Position numbers and translations under genes: made by a program. From the NCBI RefSeq assembly GCF_018986435.1, contig NZ_JAHMIN010000012.1, positions 1 through 64,000 of the forward strand: 64,000 nt of DNA. The letters are read 5' to 3'. Under the pieces are notes generated by a model. That model worked only from the letters and a program-made list of their open reading frames with translations, searched no databases and was not told the DNA's origin. This stretch comes from Hahella sp. HN01 (GTDB lineage Bacteria > Pseudomonadota > Gammaproteobacteria > Pseudomonadales > Oleiphilaceae). Of the stretch, positions 17,837 to 26,429 are shown in pieces. Each line of letters starts with the position of its first letter. Within the stretch, counting starts at the first letter, position 1.

Positions 17837-18691
17837 TTACTTTGTCAGAGGTCGGCCGGCGACGGCGTCCCGCAAAGTCTGCATGCCGCCCCGTAAAGGG
17901 ATGTCCCGATAACGGATCATCAAGGTAGGCGTGTGGGCGATATGCTCCGGCAATTCGGATATCGCCAGCTCCTTCGCATAGGGAGATTGCTCCACCACCC
18001 GCCGCGGCATCAGCGTGCAACCAAGCCCCACCGCCACACAGCCCAGTATGCCTTCCAGCGTTCCCAACTCCATAACAGATGCAATCTGATGACCACACTC
18101 CCGCTGCCAGGCCAGCGCGCGAGCGCGATAGACGCAGCCTTCGCGAAACAAAATCAGAGGCTCCTGTAGATCGCCCTCGCCTTTCGCCGTCACCAAAACC
18201 AGTTCCTCCGCCAGCACAGGCTCCGCGATCAGCATGGGGTGATCCAAAGGGCCGCCAATAAAGGCGCAGTCCAACTTATGGCTCAGCACGCGCTCAATGA
18301 GATCCGCGGAGGTGGCCGTCTGCACCTGCAGATCCAGCCCAGGGTGTCGGGAGCGCACTTTTTTCAACGCGGCCGGTAGTCTGACTGCAGCGAAAGTCTC
18401 CATGGTCCCGATGCGCAGCTCGCCGGTGGCTTCACCCGCTGAGCGCACGGCAGCGGCGGTCTGCTGCGCCATTTGCAGTATTTCTTGCGCGTGTTTTTGC
18501 AGCACTCGTCCTGCAGGCGCCAGCTCCAGTCCGCGCCCTTTGCGAAAGAACAGCTGCACCTCCAGTTCCTGCTCCAGACGGCGAATGCGGGTCGTGACAT
18601 TGGATTGCACCGTATTGAGCCGACTCGCTGCCGCGAGGATGCCGCCTTCCTCCACTACGGCGAGAAAGGTGCGCAACGCGACTAACTCCAT
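17837..18691 (-). CDS. LysR-family transcriptional regulator
   Basis: About 284 residues from the ATG at 18691, chosen because GGAG lies 7 bases upstream; an ATG two codons earlier (18697) is also in frame. The N-terminal winged helix (LRTFLAVVEEGGILAAASRLNTVQSNVTTRIRRLEQEL) and the periplasmic-binding-like effector domain (LRIGTMETFAAVRLPAALKK; DCAFIGGP) are typical. It is divergent from an MFS transporter and tautomerase unit and probably controls it together with its own promoter. A good inverted repeat with LysR spacing lies just ahead of its start. Confidence 0.92.
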   Translation of the reverse strand: MELVALRTFLAVVEEGGILAAASRLNTVQSNVTTRIRRLEQELEVQLFFRKGRGLELAPAGRVLQKHAQEILQMAQQTAAAVRSAGEATGELRIGTMETFAAVRLPAALKKVRSRHPGLDLQVQTATSADLIERVLSHKLDCAFIGGPLDHPMLIAEPVLAEELVLVTAKGEGDLQEPLILFREGCVYRARALAWQRECGHQIASVMELGTLEGILGCVAVGLGCTLMPRRVVEQSPYAKELAISELPEHIAHTPTLMIRYRDIPLRGGMQTLRDAVAGRPLTK

Positions 18692-18695
18692 AACC

Positions 18696-18724
18696 ATTCT
18701 CCATTAGAGAATATTTTCTTCTCT
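18696..18724. promoter_or_regulatory. LysR-type operator candidate
   Basis: ATTCTC-CATTA-GAGAAT is a perfect inverted repeat (18696-18712) that fits the T-N11-A rule. It is followed by another TTCTCT half-site at 18719-18724, making the three half-sites often seen as recognition and activation sites of LysR regulators. It lies in the divergent promoter region between the LysR gene and the MFS gene. Confidence 0.5.
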
Positions 18725-18792
18725 ATTATTCGATTGTATTGATAGCTCGCATTATTTATCTTCTCTCCCAGAGATACAACGGGAAGTGAACC

Positions 18793-19983
18793 ATGAGCGC
18801 TCAACTACAACGCTTGCAAGTGCTGACGGCGGGCATACTCAGTCTAATGCTGATGTTGGGCGTGGCGCGCTTCGCCTACACGCCGCTACTGCCCATCATG
18901 CAACAGCAGGCGGAACTATCGGCTTTCGCAGGTGGCTGGCTGGCCAGCGTAAATTATCTGGGATATTTGTGCGGAGCCTTAATCGCCGCCTCTATCAGCA
19001 GCCTGACGCTGAAAGACAAGCTATACCGCTCAGGTTTACTGATCGCCCTCATCAGCACCGCCGGCATGGCGCTGTGCGACAACGTATGGGTATGGGCGTT
19101 CATGCGCTTCATCTCCGGGTTGAGCAGCGCCGCAGGCTTGTTAATTGGCTCTGGACTGATCATGCACTGGCTTATCCGTAACGGTCACCGCAGCGAGTTG
19201 GGCATCCATTTCAGCGGCGTCGGTCTGGGTATACTGTGTTGCTCTCTCGCCGTGGATCTTATGACTCCCCACTTCGATTGGCGCGAGCAATGGGTGGCGC
19301 TGACGCTATGCGGGTTGCTGTTCGCCATCCCCGCCTGGCTATGGTTGCCCTCGCCCACCGCCGCCAGCCGTTCTCAACATGAGGACGCAATGCAGGACCG
19401 ACCGCCCTCGCGTCTCTATATGGGTATTTTCATGGCCGCCTATTTTTGCGCTGGCGTGGGGTATGTGGTCAGCGCCACCTTTTTAGTGGCCATCGTCGAT
19501 CAGCAACCGGCCTTACAGGGACAAGGCGCTTTTGTATTCCTTCTTGTGGGCGCCGCAGCCGCGCCCGCCTGTATCCTTTGGGATTTACTGGCGCGACGCA
19601 TCGGCGACATCAACGCCTTGATCATCGCGGCGGCCTTGCATGCTCTGAGCATACTGGCGCCGACACAGGGCGGCCTCGCCATGGCGTTGCTTGGCGGCGC
19701 GTTTTTCGGGGCCACGTTTATGGGAATCGTCAGTTTAGTGCTGACGATGGCGGGACGTTTCTACCCGTCACGCCCCGCCAAAATGATGGGCAAAATGACC
19801 CTGACCTACGGCGTCGCACAGATTCTTTCCCCCGCTCTTACCGGCAGGCTGGCGGCGACAGGCGGCGACTATGCGGACGGCCTTTATCTGGCCGCCGCTG
19901 TGATGGCGCTGGGGGTATTGCTACTGCTGGCCTTGAAAAGCGTGGAGCAGAGTGAACGCCGCCAGGCCCTGTCATACACCTGA
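18793..19983 (+). CDS. YbfB/YjiJ-family MFS transporter
   Basis: 396 residues, about 12 membrane helices. The opening LMLMLGVARFAYTPLLPIMQQQ with a first-helix GVARFAYTPLLP pattern is characteristic of the YbfB/YjiJ family of the major facilitator superfamily. Helix 2 contains GGWLASVNYLGYLCGAL. The substrate is unknown; family members are often next to LysR regulators and act as exporters or uptake systems for small organic molecules. GGGAAGTGAACC precedes the ATG. The tautomerase gene follows after 41 bp on the same strand. Confidence 0.9.
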   Translation: MSAQLQRLQVLTAGILSLMLMLGVARFAYTPLLPIMQQQAELSAFAGGWLASVNYLGYLCGALIAASISSLTLKDKLYRSGLLIALISTAGMALCDNVWVWAFMRFISGLSSAAGLLIGSGLIMHWLIRNGHRSELGIHFSGVGLGILCCSLAVDLMTPHFDWREQWVALTLCGLLFAIPAWLWLPSPTAASRSQHEDAMQDRPPSRLYMGIFMAAYFCAGVGYVVSATFLVAIVDQQPALQGQGAFVFLLVGAAAAPACILWDLLARRIGDINALIIAAALHALSILAPTQGGLAMALLGGAFFGATFMGIVSLVLTMAGRFYPSRPAKMMGKMTLTYGVAQILSPALTGRLAATGGDYADGLYLAAAVMALGVLLLLALKSVEQSERRQALSYT

Positions 19984-20024
19984 CTATTAATAGTCGCGAA
20001 CCAACTCAACAAGAGAGAGCCAGC

Positions 20025-20231
20025 ATGCCCTACGTTAATATCAAAATCACCCGCGAAGGCGCCACCGCAGAGCAAAAAGCGGCGCTGATCGAAGGCGTTA
20101 CCCGTCTCTTGCAGGAAACGCTGAACAAGAATCCCGCCACCACTTTCGTGATCATTGATGAGGTGGAGACAGACAACTGGGGAATTGGCGGCGAATCTGT
20201 CACCGCGCGTCGCAAACGCGAAGCGGGCTGA
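20025..20231 (+). CDS. 4-oxalocrotonate tautomerase-family protein
   Basis: 68 residues beginning MPYVNIKITREGATAEQKAALIEGVTRLL, which is the tautomerase superfamily start. After removal of Met the N-terminal Pro1 is the catalytic base. Arg11 and downstream residues match the small hexameric enzymes that interconvert enol and keto acids. The second half (NPATTFVIIDEVETDNWGIGG) fits the family too. It lies behind the MFS transporter and probably shares its transcript and LysR control, which hints at uptake and isomerisation of an aromatic-derived or keto-acid compound. Confidence 0.9.
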   Translation: MPYVNIKITREGATAEQKAALIEGVTRLLQETLNKNPATTFVIIDEVETDNWGIGGESVTARRKREAG

Positions 20232-20302
20232 CAGCGGATGAATGCGTTCAAGCAGGCCCACGCCCGCCTGAACGCATTGGCTCCAGGCGTATTCAGCCTA
20301 CG

Positions 20303-20734
20303 CTATTGCAACATCCACAAGACGGGAGCCGCTAAAACGGCGAGGGTTAGCAGCACCGTGACGCCCACGCCGGCGGCCGCCCAATTGGACGCCAGCTCGC
20401 CGCCGCTTTCGCGGTGCCCTCTGATGGCTTTGCCCTGAAACAGATTCGCCAACTGCAGCATCACCATGATCTGCGGGGCGAAGTACACCAGCTTGGGCAC
20501 ATGCCACTCCGCCGGAACCAGCAGAGCGGCGATAATAACGCCTATTGTCGCCGCCAACGAACCAACGATCGCCTTGCGGGCATGAGACTCCTTGCCCAGC
20601 TTGCGAAAGTTCTTCGCCAACAGAATGCCGCCAGCCAATGCCGACCCCAAAAAGGTCGCAATGCCGATACCGGAAACTTTATAAAGCTTGTGTTCAACGA
20701 AAGAAGAGACGGGTGTTTTTTGTGGGTTTTCCAT
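20303..20734 (-). CDS. Small integral membrane protein of unknown function
   Basis: 143 residues with four probable membrane helices (about 18-39, 53-71, 83-98 and 119-142). The cytosolic N-terminus is short. KNFRKLGKESHARKAIVGSLAATIG and the Gln/Asn-rich end of helix 3 are visible landmarks. I recognise no named family. GAAGGAGATCTTTC gives a strong ribosome-binding site, which supports it being a real gene. It converges on the tautomerase gene. Confidence 0.75.
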   Translation of the reverse strand: MENPQKTPVSSFVEHKLYKVSGIGIATFLGSALAGGILLAKNFRKLGKESHARKAIVGSLAATIGVIIAALLVPAEWHVPKLVYFAPQIMVMLQLANLFQGKAIRGHRESGGELASNWAAAGVGVTVLLTLAVLAAPVLWMLQ

Positions 20735-21153
20735 TGAAAGATCTCCTTCACCGCCCGACTTAGACAGCCGACAAGAAGGACACCCAAACTTGTTAACCGC
20801 ACGAGGGCGGGCTGTATCGATTGATAGCGTACCCCGAACGCAACGCGCCCGGACACCTCACAACGGCCGCCAGCGCTACTGTTAAGAACAAGGCGACAAT
20901 CAAACGAAGCCGGTGATGAAGAACAAGAACTCTCCCGTTCGCAGCGGACCTTCCCTGAATATCGATTATCCTTAACGACTTCGGCGCCGCAGGAAGCATT
21001 AAAATTCTAGCCCCATAAGCCCTGTTGCGATACCCGCCGGACATAAAAATTTTATAAAGAAATTAACCCTACAAAAAAGGCCGCCCCGAAGGACGGCCTT
21101 AATCTAGTTCAGTATGCCGATAGCGTCATCGCCATGGCGCACGTCAGGCAGGC
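20735..21153. other. Intergenic region, mostly featureless
   Basis: 419 bp between the membrane protein gene and the M14 peptidase gene. The only clear element is the hairpin terminator at 21073-21100. A minus-strand open frame at 20793-21044 lacks a recognisable domain or good ribosome-binding site and is not called. Confidence 0.5.
21073..21100 (-). terminator. Rho-independent terminator of the M14 peptidase gene
   Basis: Read on the minus strand, AAGGCCG and CGGCCTT form the stem around a 10-nt loop, followed by six T residues. It lies 54 bp past the peptidase stop. Confidence 0.85.
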
Positions 21154-23736
21154 TTACTTGAAAGTAATGCCCCACTTGTCGATGTTGCCGGTGTCGCGGT
21201 TGGCTCTGTCACGTACTTTCAGATTCCAGGTTCCTGCGGAATCCTTCGCCCCCACGTCAACGGTGTAGGTCTGGTCGATGTCGTCTGTAGAACCGCCAGT
21301 GCGGTTGTGCAGGTTATAGACTGTTCCATCCGGATGCACCAGATCCACGATCAAGTCGCCGATATAGGTGTGCTTGATCTTCACCGCTACGCTCACGGAG
21401 CCGGAAGCGCCGCTGCGAGTCACATCAATCGGGCTGCTGACGCCAGTGGCGTTATTGTCCGGGATGCTGACGTCGGTGTCATTCTCATAAGCGTCTGGAT
21501 CTGTCGGCGGCTCGCCGCCATCGCCGAGGGACACGGTGTAGTCTTCCACTTCCCCATAATTGAAGGTTCCACATGGAGTTGGAGCCGCGTTATAACGCAT
21601 CGCCACACGCATGGTGGTCTTCTCAAAGGACGCGCTAGCCGGAATGGTCAACGTGCCGCTGGCGGGCGAAGAAGAGGCTGATCCGGAGTCGAAGACTTCC
21701 TCACCAGCGTCGTCAAAGTCGCCGTCGCCGTTCAGGTCGACCCAAGCCTTGAAGTACTCTTTGTAAGACTGACCGGAGAATGCGGGCGTAAAGGTAACAC
21801 TGTTGCCGCCTTTCACCAGGGATACTACTTCGCCGCCCTGGGCTTCAGTAAAGTCGCTGTATTTGGACGCTCCGGAAGACTTCAGGAAGCCGCCGACCTG
21901 TACCCCGGAAATCCACTCGTCATTCGAGCTGTTGCTGGCTGCATCGCAGTATTCCGCAGGCGGAATGGTCGGATCGCTGTCGATAACCAGGAACACGGCG
22001 CTGACCGCACCCCAGGCGCCGCTGGCGTCTTTGCCGCGCACATAAACGATGTGCTTGCCTTCACTCATGCCGGTAGTGTCGATCACGCCGGTGACGCCTT
22101 CCGTCTTCGAGTTGTATGAACCGTCGGAAGCGGACAACGCGATGGCCTGAGCGCCGTTGGCCCAGGGCGGCGTATCCAGATAGTATTCCGCCGCCGTCAG
22201 GTTCTGAGTGGACTCAGTTCCGTTGCTGTTGTTGAAGCGCGTGTCCGTAACGGATGCTGTCAAGGTCACCTGCGTACCCGGCTCCACACCGCCGCTGGAA
22301 GCGCCGCCGCTCAGCGCCAGACTGGTGACGTCTGGACCCGCTGGCGTGACATAAGGCGCGCGCACGACTTTCGCCGCGTAGATCAATGCGTTCAGGTTGT
22401 CCGGCTTGATCTTGCTCTCGTAGGTGCTGCAGCTCTGGAAGAACGATGTGCCCAGCTCGAATGTGTAAGCCGCTACGCCGAGTTCGCCGTAACTGACGCC
22501 ATCACTGGTGCCGTCGGTGGGATAAAGACCGATGGACTGCTGCGGCGAGTAGCCGTTGAAGAAAGCGAACTTACGACCCAATGTCTGCAACGCTGTGCCG
22601 TTAGGCGCCGCCTGATTGGTGTCGCCCCATGGCCACAACACCAGTTCGCTGTAGCTGTGAATATCCAGGTGGATACCGCTGGTGTCGCTGGGCGCCGGGT
22701 CGTTTTTGCCTGGACCGCGACGATCCGGCCACAGACTGCGCACATATCCTTCCAACGCTTGAATTTCCGGTTCAGAGCCAGCACTGGGGCCGCGATAGGT
22801 TTCATTACACTGACTGCCGCTGGAGCCTTCGCCATTGGTGCTGTTCCAGCCGAAAGTGAAGTTGCGGTTCAAGTCCGCGCCGCGACTGTTGCTGGTGGAA
22901 CCGCAGTAATTGCGGTTGGCGTTCTTTCTCCAGGACAAACCGGTTTCCGCTTTCTTACGTCCGTCCGGGTTAGTGTGCAACATCAGGTGCACTTCATGGT
23001 TGTCCATGATCCAGGTGGCGTCTGCGTTGGTTCCATAACCATTGACCAGCCAGCGCGCAAACTCCAGAGCCAAAGGCGCAGTGGTGTATTCACGGGCGTG
23101 AATGGCGCTGTTGATGAACAGCTTGGGTTTGTCGCCGCCGGTATTTTTGTTGGTCAGTTTCAGGACGCGCATATCGAAGCCGCCAATCCCCTGTTTCTTC
23201 TCCCAGGAGTCGCCAACGTCGATCCATTCCGCCAGCTCTGGATGGCTGCTGGCGAACCCTTCCGCCGCAGCGAAGGTTTCTTCTACCGTTTCATAGCAGG
23301 GGTAACCGGGAATACCCGCCAGCATGGCTTCTGAGCTTGCTACCGAGCCGTTGACCGACTGCGCGGAGAAAACGCCAAGACTGCTCAAACCCTGCATTTG
23401 GGTCAGAATGGAATTGCGCTGTTCAATAAAATCCGTCGCCGTTTCGAAGGTGAAGCCGAATTGCTCCAGCTTTTTCATTTCCTCCGGCTGCAACTGCATG
23501 ACCAGATAGCCGTCGTCGTAGTGGGACTCCAGCATCTGGGCGTGAAAACTGATCGCCGCTTTGCGAGCGATATCCTGATTAGGGAAATAGGCTTTATAAA
23601 TGTTATCCGACGCTTTTTCCTGTTCGAGTAGTTGATAGGCGTCGTGGGCGTGTCCAGGGGCGGCCAGCGCGGAACAACTTACCAAAGCGCCCGCCATGAG
23701 AGTGGCCACAGATAAGCCGCTAGCTTTCTTTTTCAT
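21154..23736 (-). CDS. Secreted M14 zinc carboxypeptidase with GEVED and P-domain
   Basis: 860 residues. After a signal peptide (residues 1-26, ending SALAA) and a pro-region (about 27-135) comes an M14 domain (about 145-460). Its zinc ligands are visible as His213 and Glu216 (AIHAREYTT) and His360 (HLDIHSYSE), with catalytic Glu427 in YTFELGTS. A linking Ig-like region (about 465-590) leads to a GEVED domain (about 595-735, ending NYGEVEDYTV) and a C-terminal proprotein-convertase P-domain (about 760-860, HTYIGDLIVDLVHPDGT; GTWNLKVRDRA). It should trim C-terminal residues from extracellular peptides. A strong terminator follows. Confidence 0.93.
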   Translation of the reverse strand: MKKKASGLSVATLMAGALVSCSALAAPGHAHDAYQLLEQEKASDNIYKAYFPNQDIARKAAISFHAQMLESHYDDGYLVMQLQPEEMKKLEQFGFTFETATDFIEQRNSILTQMQGLSSLGVFSAQSVNGSVASSEAMLAGIPGYPCYETVEETFAAAEGFASSHPELAEWIDVGDSWEKKQGIGGFDMRVLKLTNKNTGGDKPKLFINSAIHAREYTTAPLALEFARWLVNGYGTNADATWIMDNHEVHLMLHTNPDGRKKAETGLSWRKNANRNYCGSTSNSRGADLNRNFTFGWNSTNGEGSSGSQCNETYRGPSAGSEPEIQALEGYVRSLWPDRRGPGKNDPAPSDTSGIHLDIHSYSELVLWPWGDTNQAAPNGTALQTLGRKFAFFNGYSPQQSIGLYPTDGTSDGVSYGELGVAAYTFELGTSFFQSCSTYESKIKPDNLNALIYAAKVVRAPYVTPAGPDVTSLALSGGASSGGVEPGTQVTLTASVTDTRFNNSNGTESTQNLTAAEYYLDTPPWANGAQAIALSASDGSYNSKTEGVTGVIDTTGMSEGKHIVYVRGKDASGAWGAVSAVFLVIDSDPTIPPAEYCDAASNSSNDEWISGVQVGGFLKSSGASKYSDFTEAQGGEVVSLVKGGNSVTFTPAFSGQSYKEYFKAWVDLNGDGDFDDAGEEVFDSGSASSSPASGTLTIPASASFEKTTMRVAMRYNAAPTPCGTFNYGEVEDYTVSLGDGGEPPTDPDAYENDTDVSIPDNNATGVSSPIDVTRSGASGSVSVAVKIKHTYIGDLIVDLVHPDGTVYNLHNRTGGSTDDIDQTYTVDVGAKDSAGTWNLKVRDRANRDTGNIDKWGITFK

Positions 23737-24138
23737 TGTTATTTCTCCTTGGAATCCAGGTTCCCGGTGATTTATTTTTCCCTTGTAGGGAGATCGATTT
23801 GATTATTATCAGCGCCCGGGTATGGGCGGCGCGGTCCGTTACTGCAATCGACGTTCCACTGAGGCTGTTAAAACGCATAATGTGACAAAATCTATTCAGG
23901 CTGAAAGTGGCCTTAGAGATTAAGCCTATTTCCCAATCATCAAATTTGAACAGCGTTAAACAGCCTCGATTAACGTAGAAGCTAAGCTGTTTAGTGTCAA
24001 TCCAGAAAGGTTGCGCTACTGCTTATTCCTGACAAATATAAGTACAATCCGCAATATCAAAGGCGGTATCGAGACGAGAAAACTCTGTCTTGCACTCTCT
24101 AAAACACGCAGGGAAAACTCGCCAAAAAGGGGCGCTTT
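23737..24138. other. Intergenic control region between divergent genes
   Basis: 402 bp between the divergent peptidase and lipoprotein genes. It is AT-rich in its right half. CGTTAA and TTAACG (23954-23975) form an inverted repeat with a 10-nt spacer that could bind a regulator. No gene is seen. Confidence 0.35.
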
Positions 24139-24630
24139 ATGCGACATATCACACCATTTTGCCGTAAATTAGGGCATTTTTTAGCGCCGTTCGCCGCAAC
24201 GGCCATTCTTTCAGGCTGCGCACAGGCCTCTCCCGCCAATACAGGTAAACCCTTACCTGGACTTGAGGCGCAGGCCCCTGACGTTTATCGGGAACTGCGC
24301 GAAGTCAAAGGCCACTTCAACGGCGGTCAATGGAATGAGGATGTGGATAAGTGGCAGGGCAAAAAGCATCAGGTCATGCAGGTGCTTGGCGCTAAAGTCG
24401 CGTCGGAGCGTCTTGACGCCACTCGCACCCGAGAGCTGATGGGAGGGCCCGACCGCACACTCAAGCCGGGAGATCAGCATTTCGACACAGTGGTTCGCAT
24501 GACTGAATGGAAAGGCAAGCCGCAAGGTTCACTATGGGTCTATGATTGGCGCGGCGCCCATGACCAGCTGGTATTCGCCTTCGATGGCGAAACCTTAACG
24601 GCCTCAGGCTGGCTATATAGTTGGGAATAA
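24139..24630 (+). CDS. Small lipoprotein of unknown function
   Basis: 163 residues. The N-terminus is basic, then hydrophobic, and reaches a lipobox ILSGC at about residue 27, so the mature protein is probably lipid-anchored in the envelope. The mature part is polar with RELMGGPDRTLKPGDQHF and ends in a beta-rich segment (GSLWVYDWRGAHDQLVFAFDGETLTASGWLYSW). This recalls small BamE/SmpA-like or DUF lipoproteins that test a gene-product ratio of a G-x-P loop, but I cannot place it. It stands alone, with no operon partner. Confidence 0.75.
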   Translation: MRHITPFCRKLGHFLAPFAATAILSGCAQASPANTGKPLPGLEAQAPDVYRELREVKGHFNGGQWNEDVDKWQGKKHQVMQVLGAKVASERLDATRTRELMGGPDRTLKPGDQHFDTVVRMTEWKGKPQGSLWVYDWRGAHDQLVFAFDGETLTASGWLYSWE

Positions 24631-24993
24631 TCAATCAGCGCCAATTCCCAGAGGCGTCCGCTAACGCTGAAAACGCACTGTCGCAAATCACGGACGCTTA
24701 AGCTTATGATTTATAAGGATTCTTATCTTCACCCACAACCAAGCGTCGCAAAACGGGGACGTTTCAGCACAACGTTCTCGACCGCCCCTTCCCCAGAAAG
24801 CCTCCAATCATTTGATTTATAATGATTTTCATTTTCTGGCGCCGAATTTGGAATCTCTACAGTGAGCGCTAAAGCGCATTAGGAACCGCATCGGCAGGGA
24901 TTACTACAGGAGTACGAAGGCCAACATTGGATAAGGACAATGTTCATTGCGGACAACTTAAAGATTTCAAAGGATCACAGAGAGGTGATTAAC
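24631..24993. promoter_or_regulatory. Control region of the EF-hand gene, with Fur-box candidates
   Basis: This 363-bp gap contains no gene. Its notable elements are the Fur-box match at 24818-24836 and a weaker similar sequence at 24712-24730 (12 of 19 matches). The EF-hand gene has a clear ribosome-binding site GAGGTGATTAAC just before its ATG. Confidence 0.4.
24818..24836. promoter_or_regulatory. Fur-box candidate
   Basis: TATAATGATTTTCATTTTC matches the classical 19-bp Fur consensus GATAATGATAATCATTATC at 15 of 19 positions. It sits 158 bp upstream of the EF-hand gene start, so iron-dependent repression of that gene or of an unseen small RNA is possible. Confidence 0.5.
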
Positions 24994-25305
24994 ATGAACA
25001 AACTGAGCGCACTTGCACTGTCATCATTTTTGGCCGTTTCCGCCGCCTATGCAGAAGGCGATTTGGGAGCCTCCGAAAAAATGCCGTCCGAGCAACAATT
25101 CTCAGCTCTGGATGCTAACCAGGATGGCGTGCTTGATGAATCTGAAGCCAGCAGCAACACTGAGCTGACTAACAACTGGGCGTCTGTCGACATCGACAAA
25201 GACGGCGTTATCAGCCCACAGGAATATTCCATCTACACTGGTGAAGCCACCGCTTCAGGTTCTGCAAACGAAGAGCAAATCCTGGATGAGCCGGTAACTG
25301 AATAA
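24994..25305 (+). CDS. Secreted EF-hand calcium-binding protein
   Basis: 103 residues from the ATG at 24994, chosen because GAGG lies at good spacing and the sequence then opens with a signal peptide (MNKLSALALSSFLAVSAAYA). Two EF-hands follow: DANQDGVLDESE (about 36-47) and DIDKDGVISPQE (about 64-75), both with the full set of calcium-coordinating Asp/Asn/Glu positions. The tail is acidic. It is likely a periplasmic or secreted Ca2+-binding protein. A Fur-box candidate upstream raises possible iron control, which would be unusual for an EF-hand protein. Confidence 0.85.
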   Translation: MNKLSALALSSFLAVSAAYAEGDLGASEKMPSEQQFSALDANQDGVLDESEASSNTELTNNWASVDIDKDGVISPQEYSIYTGEATASGSANEEQILDEPVTE

Positions 25306-25341
25306 GTTACCTTAATCTTAGCTGAGAGATGGCTTTTATTA

Positions 25342-25374
25342 CCTAAATCTGCAGGTCTCGCCTGCAGATTTAGG
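25342..25374. terminator. Perfect 14-bp inverted repeat between convergent genes
   Basis: CCTAAATCTGCAGG and CCTGCAGATTTAGG pair perfectly around TCTCG. It lies between the stops of the EF-hand gene and rnz and probably ends transcription in both directions. Confidence 0.7.
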
Positions 25375-25435
25375 CTTGGGTCCAGCCGCCGATGCGGCGG
25401 GCCGTTTTAGCAGAGCGCGACATCCGTCAGCGCTG

Positions 25436-26425
25436 TCAGATATCAACGACAACGTCTCCGCTTCTGTGTAAGCGCCCTTCTTTGTCCAGTTGGTAGACTT
25501 CAAAATCCCGCGCCAAAAACAGACTCCCCGAATACGCTGACGCGGCTTCCCGCTCAATATCGAGAATTGAGGCGCTTTTGTCATCCGCCTTATCCAGATA
25601 GCGGGGGCTGAAATGCGTAAGAATCAGATTAGGCGCCGCCACAGACTCAGCAAATTGCGCTACCGCCAGCGCGCAACTGTGCTGCGGGCCCAGTCCGACC
25701 TTTTCCGCCACGTCACGGGTATAAGTCGCTTCATGCACCAACGCTTGAGCGCCAACGCACGCTTCCCTCAGCAAATCCGGCTGGTCATTATCGCCGCCAA
25801 TAACCATGCGTCTTGGCGCTCGCGCACTCAGCAGATAGTCCGCGCCATGGATCACGGCGCCATTATCCAGGGTCACGCTCTCGCCTTTTTGCAGGCGTCC
25901 CCAGATGGGACCCGGAGGTACGCCGTCCGCTTGCAGCCTCGCCACATCCAGCTTCGCCTCCACATGCCTTTCAGTAAATGAGTAGGCATAGGAAGGGACC
26001 CGATGAGAAAGCGCATGAGCGCGCAGTTGAAAGTCCGCATCAACGAAATCGCTATGCAACAAGGTTTCGACATCCACAAAACGCAACTCGTAGGTGAAGC
26101 GCAACTGCGTAGTCTCAATCACCGCCTGCAAAAACGTTTGCAGAGGCGCCGGACCAATCACTGTCAGGGGCTCGGTGCGCCCGCTCATACTGGCGCTGGC
26201 CAATAAACCCGGCAGGCCATAACAATGATCGCCATGCACGTGCGTAATGCATACACCACGCAGTTGCTTCAAAGTGTGTCGACAATGCAGCAAACGATGC
26301 TGCGTCCCCTCTCCGCAATCCACCAGCCACCAATCTTTGGTTTCGGCCATTTTGACGCAGGCCGCAGAGACATTGCGGCTTTTTGTCGGCACGCCGGAGG
26401 AGGTGCCGAGAAATGTAAGTTCCAT
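25436..26425 (-). CDS. rnz: Ribonuclease Z
   Basis: 329 residues of the ElaC/RNase Z metallo-beta-lactamase family. The N-terminus MELTFLGTSSGVPTKSRN is diagnostic, and the zinc motif THVHGDH gives His62, His64, Asp66 and His67. Further metal ligands are seen in HALSHRVPSYAY, GDNDQPDLL and the HEATYTRD segment, and in LTHFSPRY. The enzyme cleaves the 3' trailer of tRNA precursors, or acts as an exonuclease BN. It is only 4 bp downstream of a LysR gene on the same strand, an unusual partner that could mean cotranscription. Confidence 0.95.
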   Translation of the reverse strand: MELTFLGTSSGVPTKSRNVSAACVKMAETKDWWLVDCGEGTQHRLLHCRHTLKQLRGVCITHVHGDHCYGLPGLLASASMSGRTEPLTVIGPAPLQTFLQAVIETTQLRFTYELRFVDVETLLHSDFVDADFQLRAHALSHRVPSYAYSFTERHVEAKLDVARLQADGVPPGPIWGRLQKGESVTLDNGAVIHGADYLLSARAPRRMVIGGDNDQPDLLREACVGAQALVHEATYTRDVAEKVGLGPQHSCALAVAQFAESVAAPNLILTHFSPRYLDKADDKSASILDIEREAASAYSGSLFLARDFEVYQLDKEGRLHRSGDVVVDI

Positions 26426-26429
26426 AGGT

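Noticed and set aside
20793-21044. 83-residue minus-strand frame in the gap before the M14 peptidase gene
   Set aside because: It has no domain, weak ribosome-binding site and lies across a featureless gap; not enough support.
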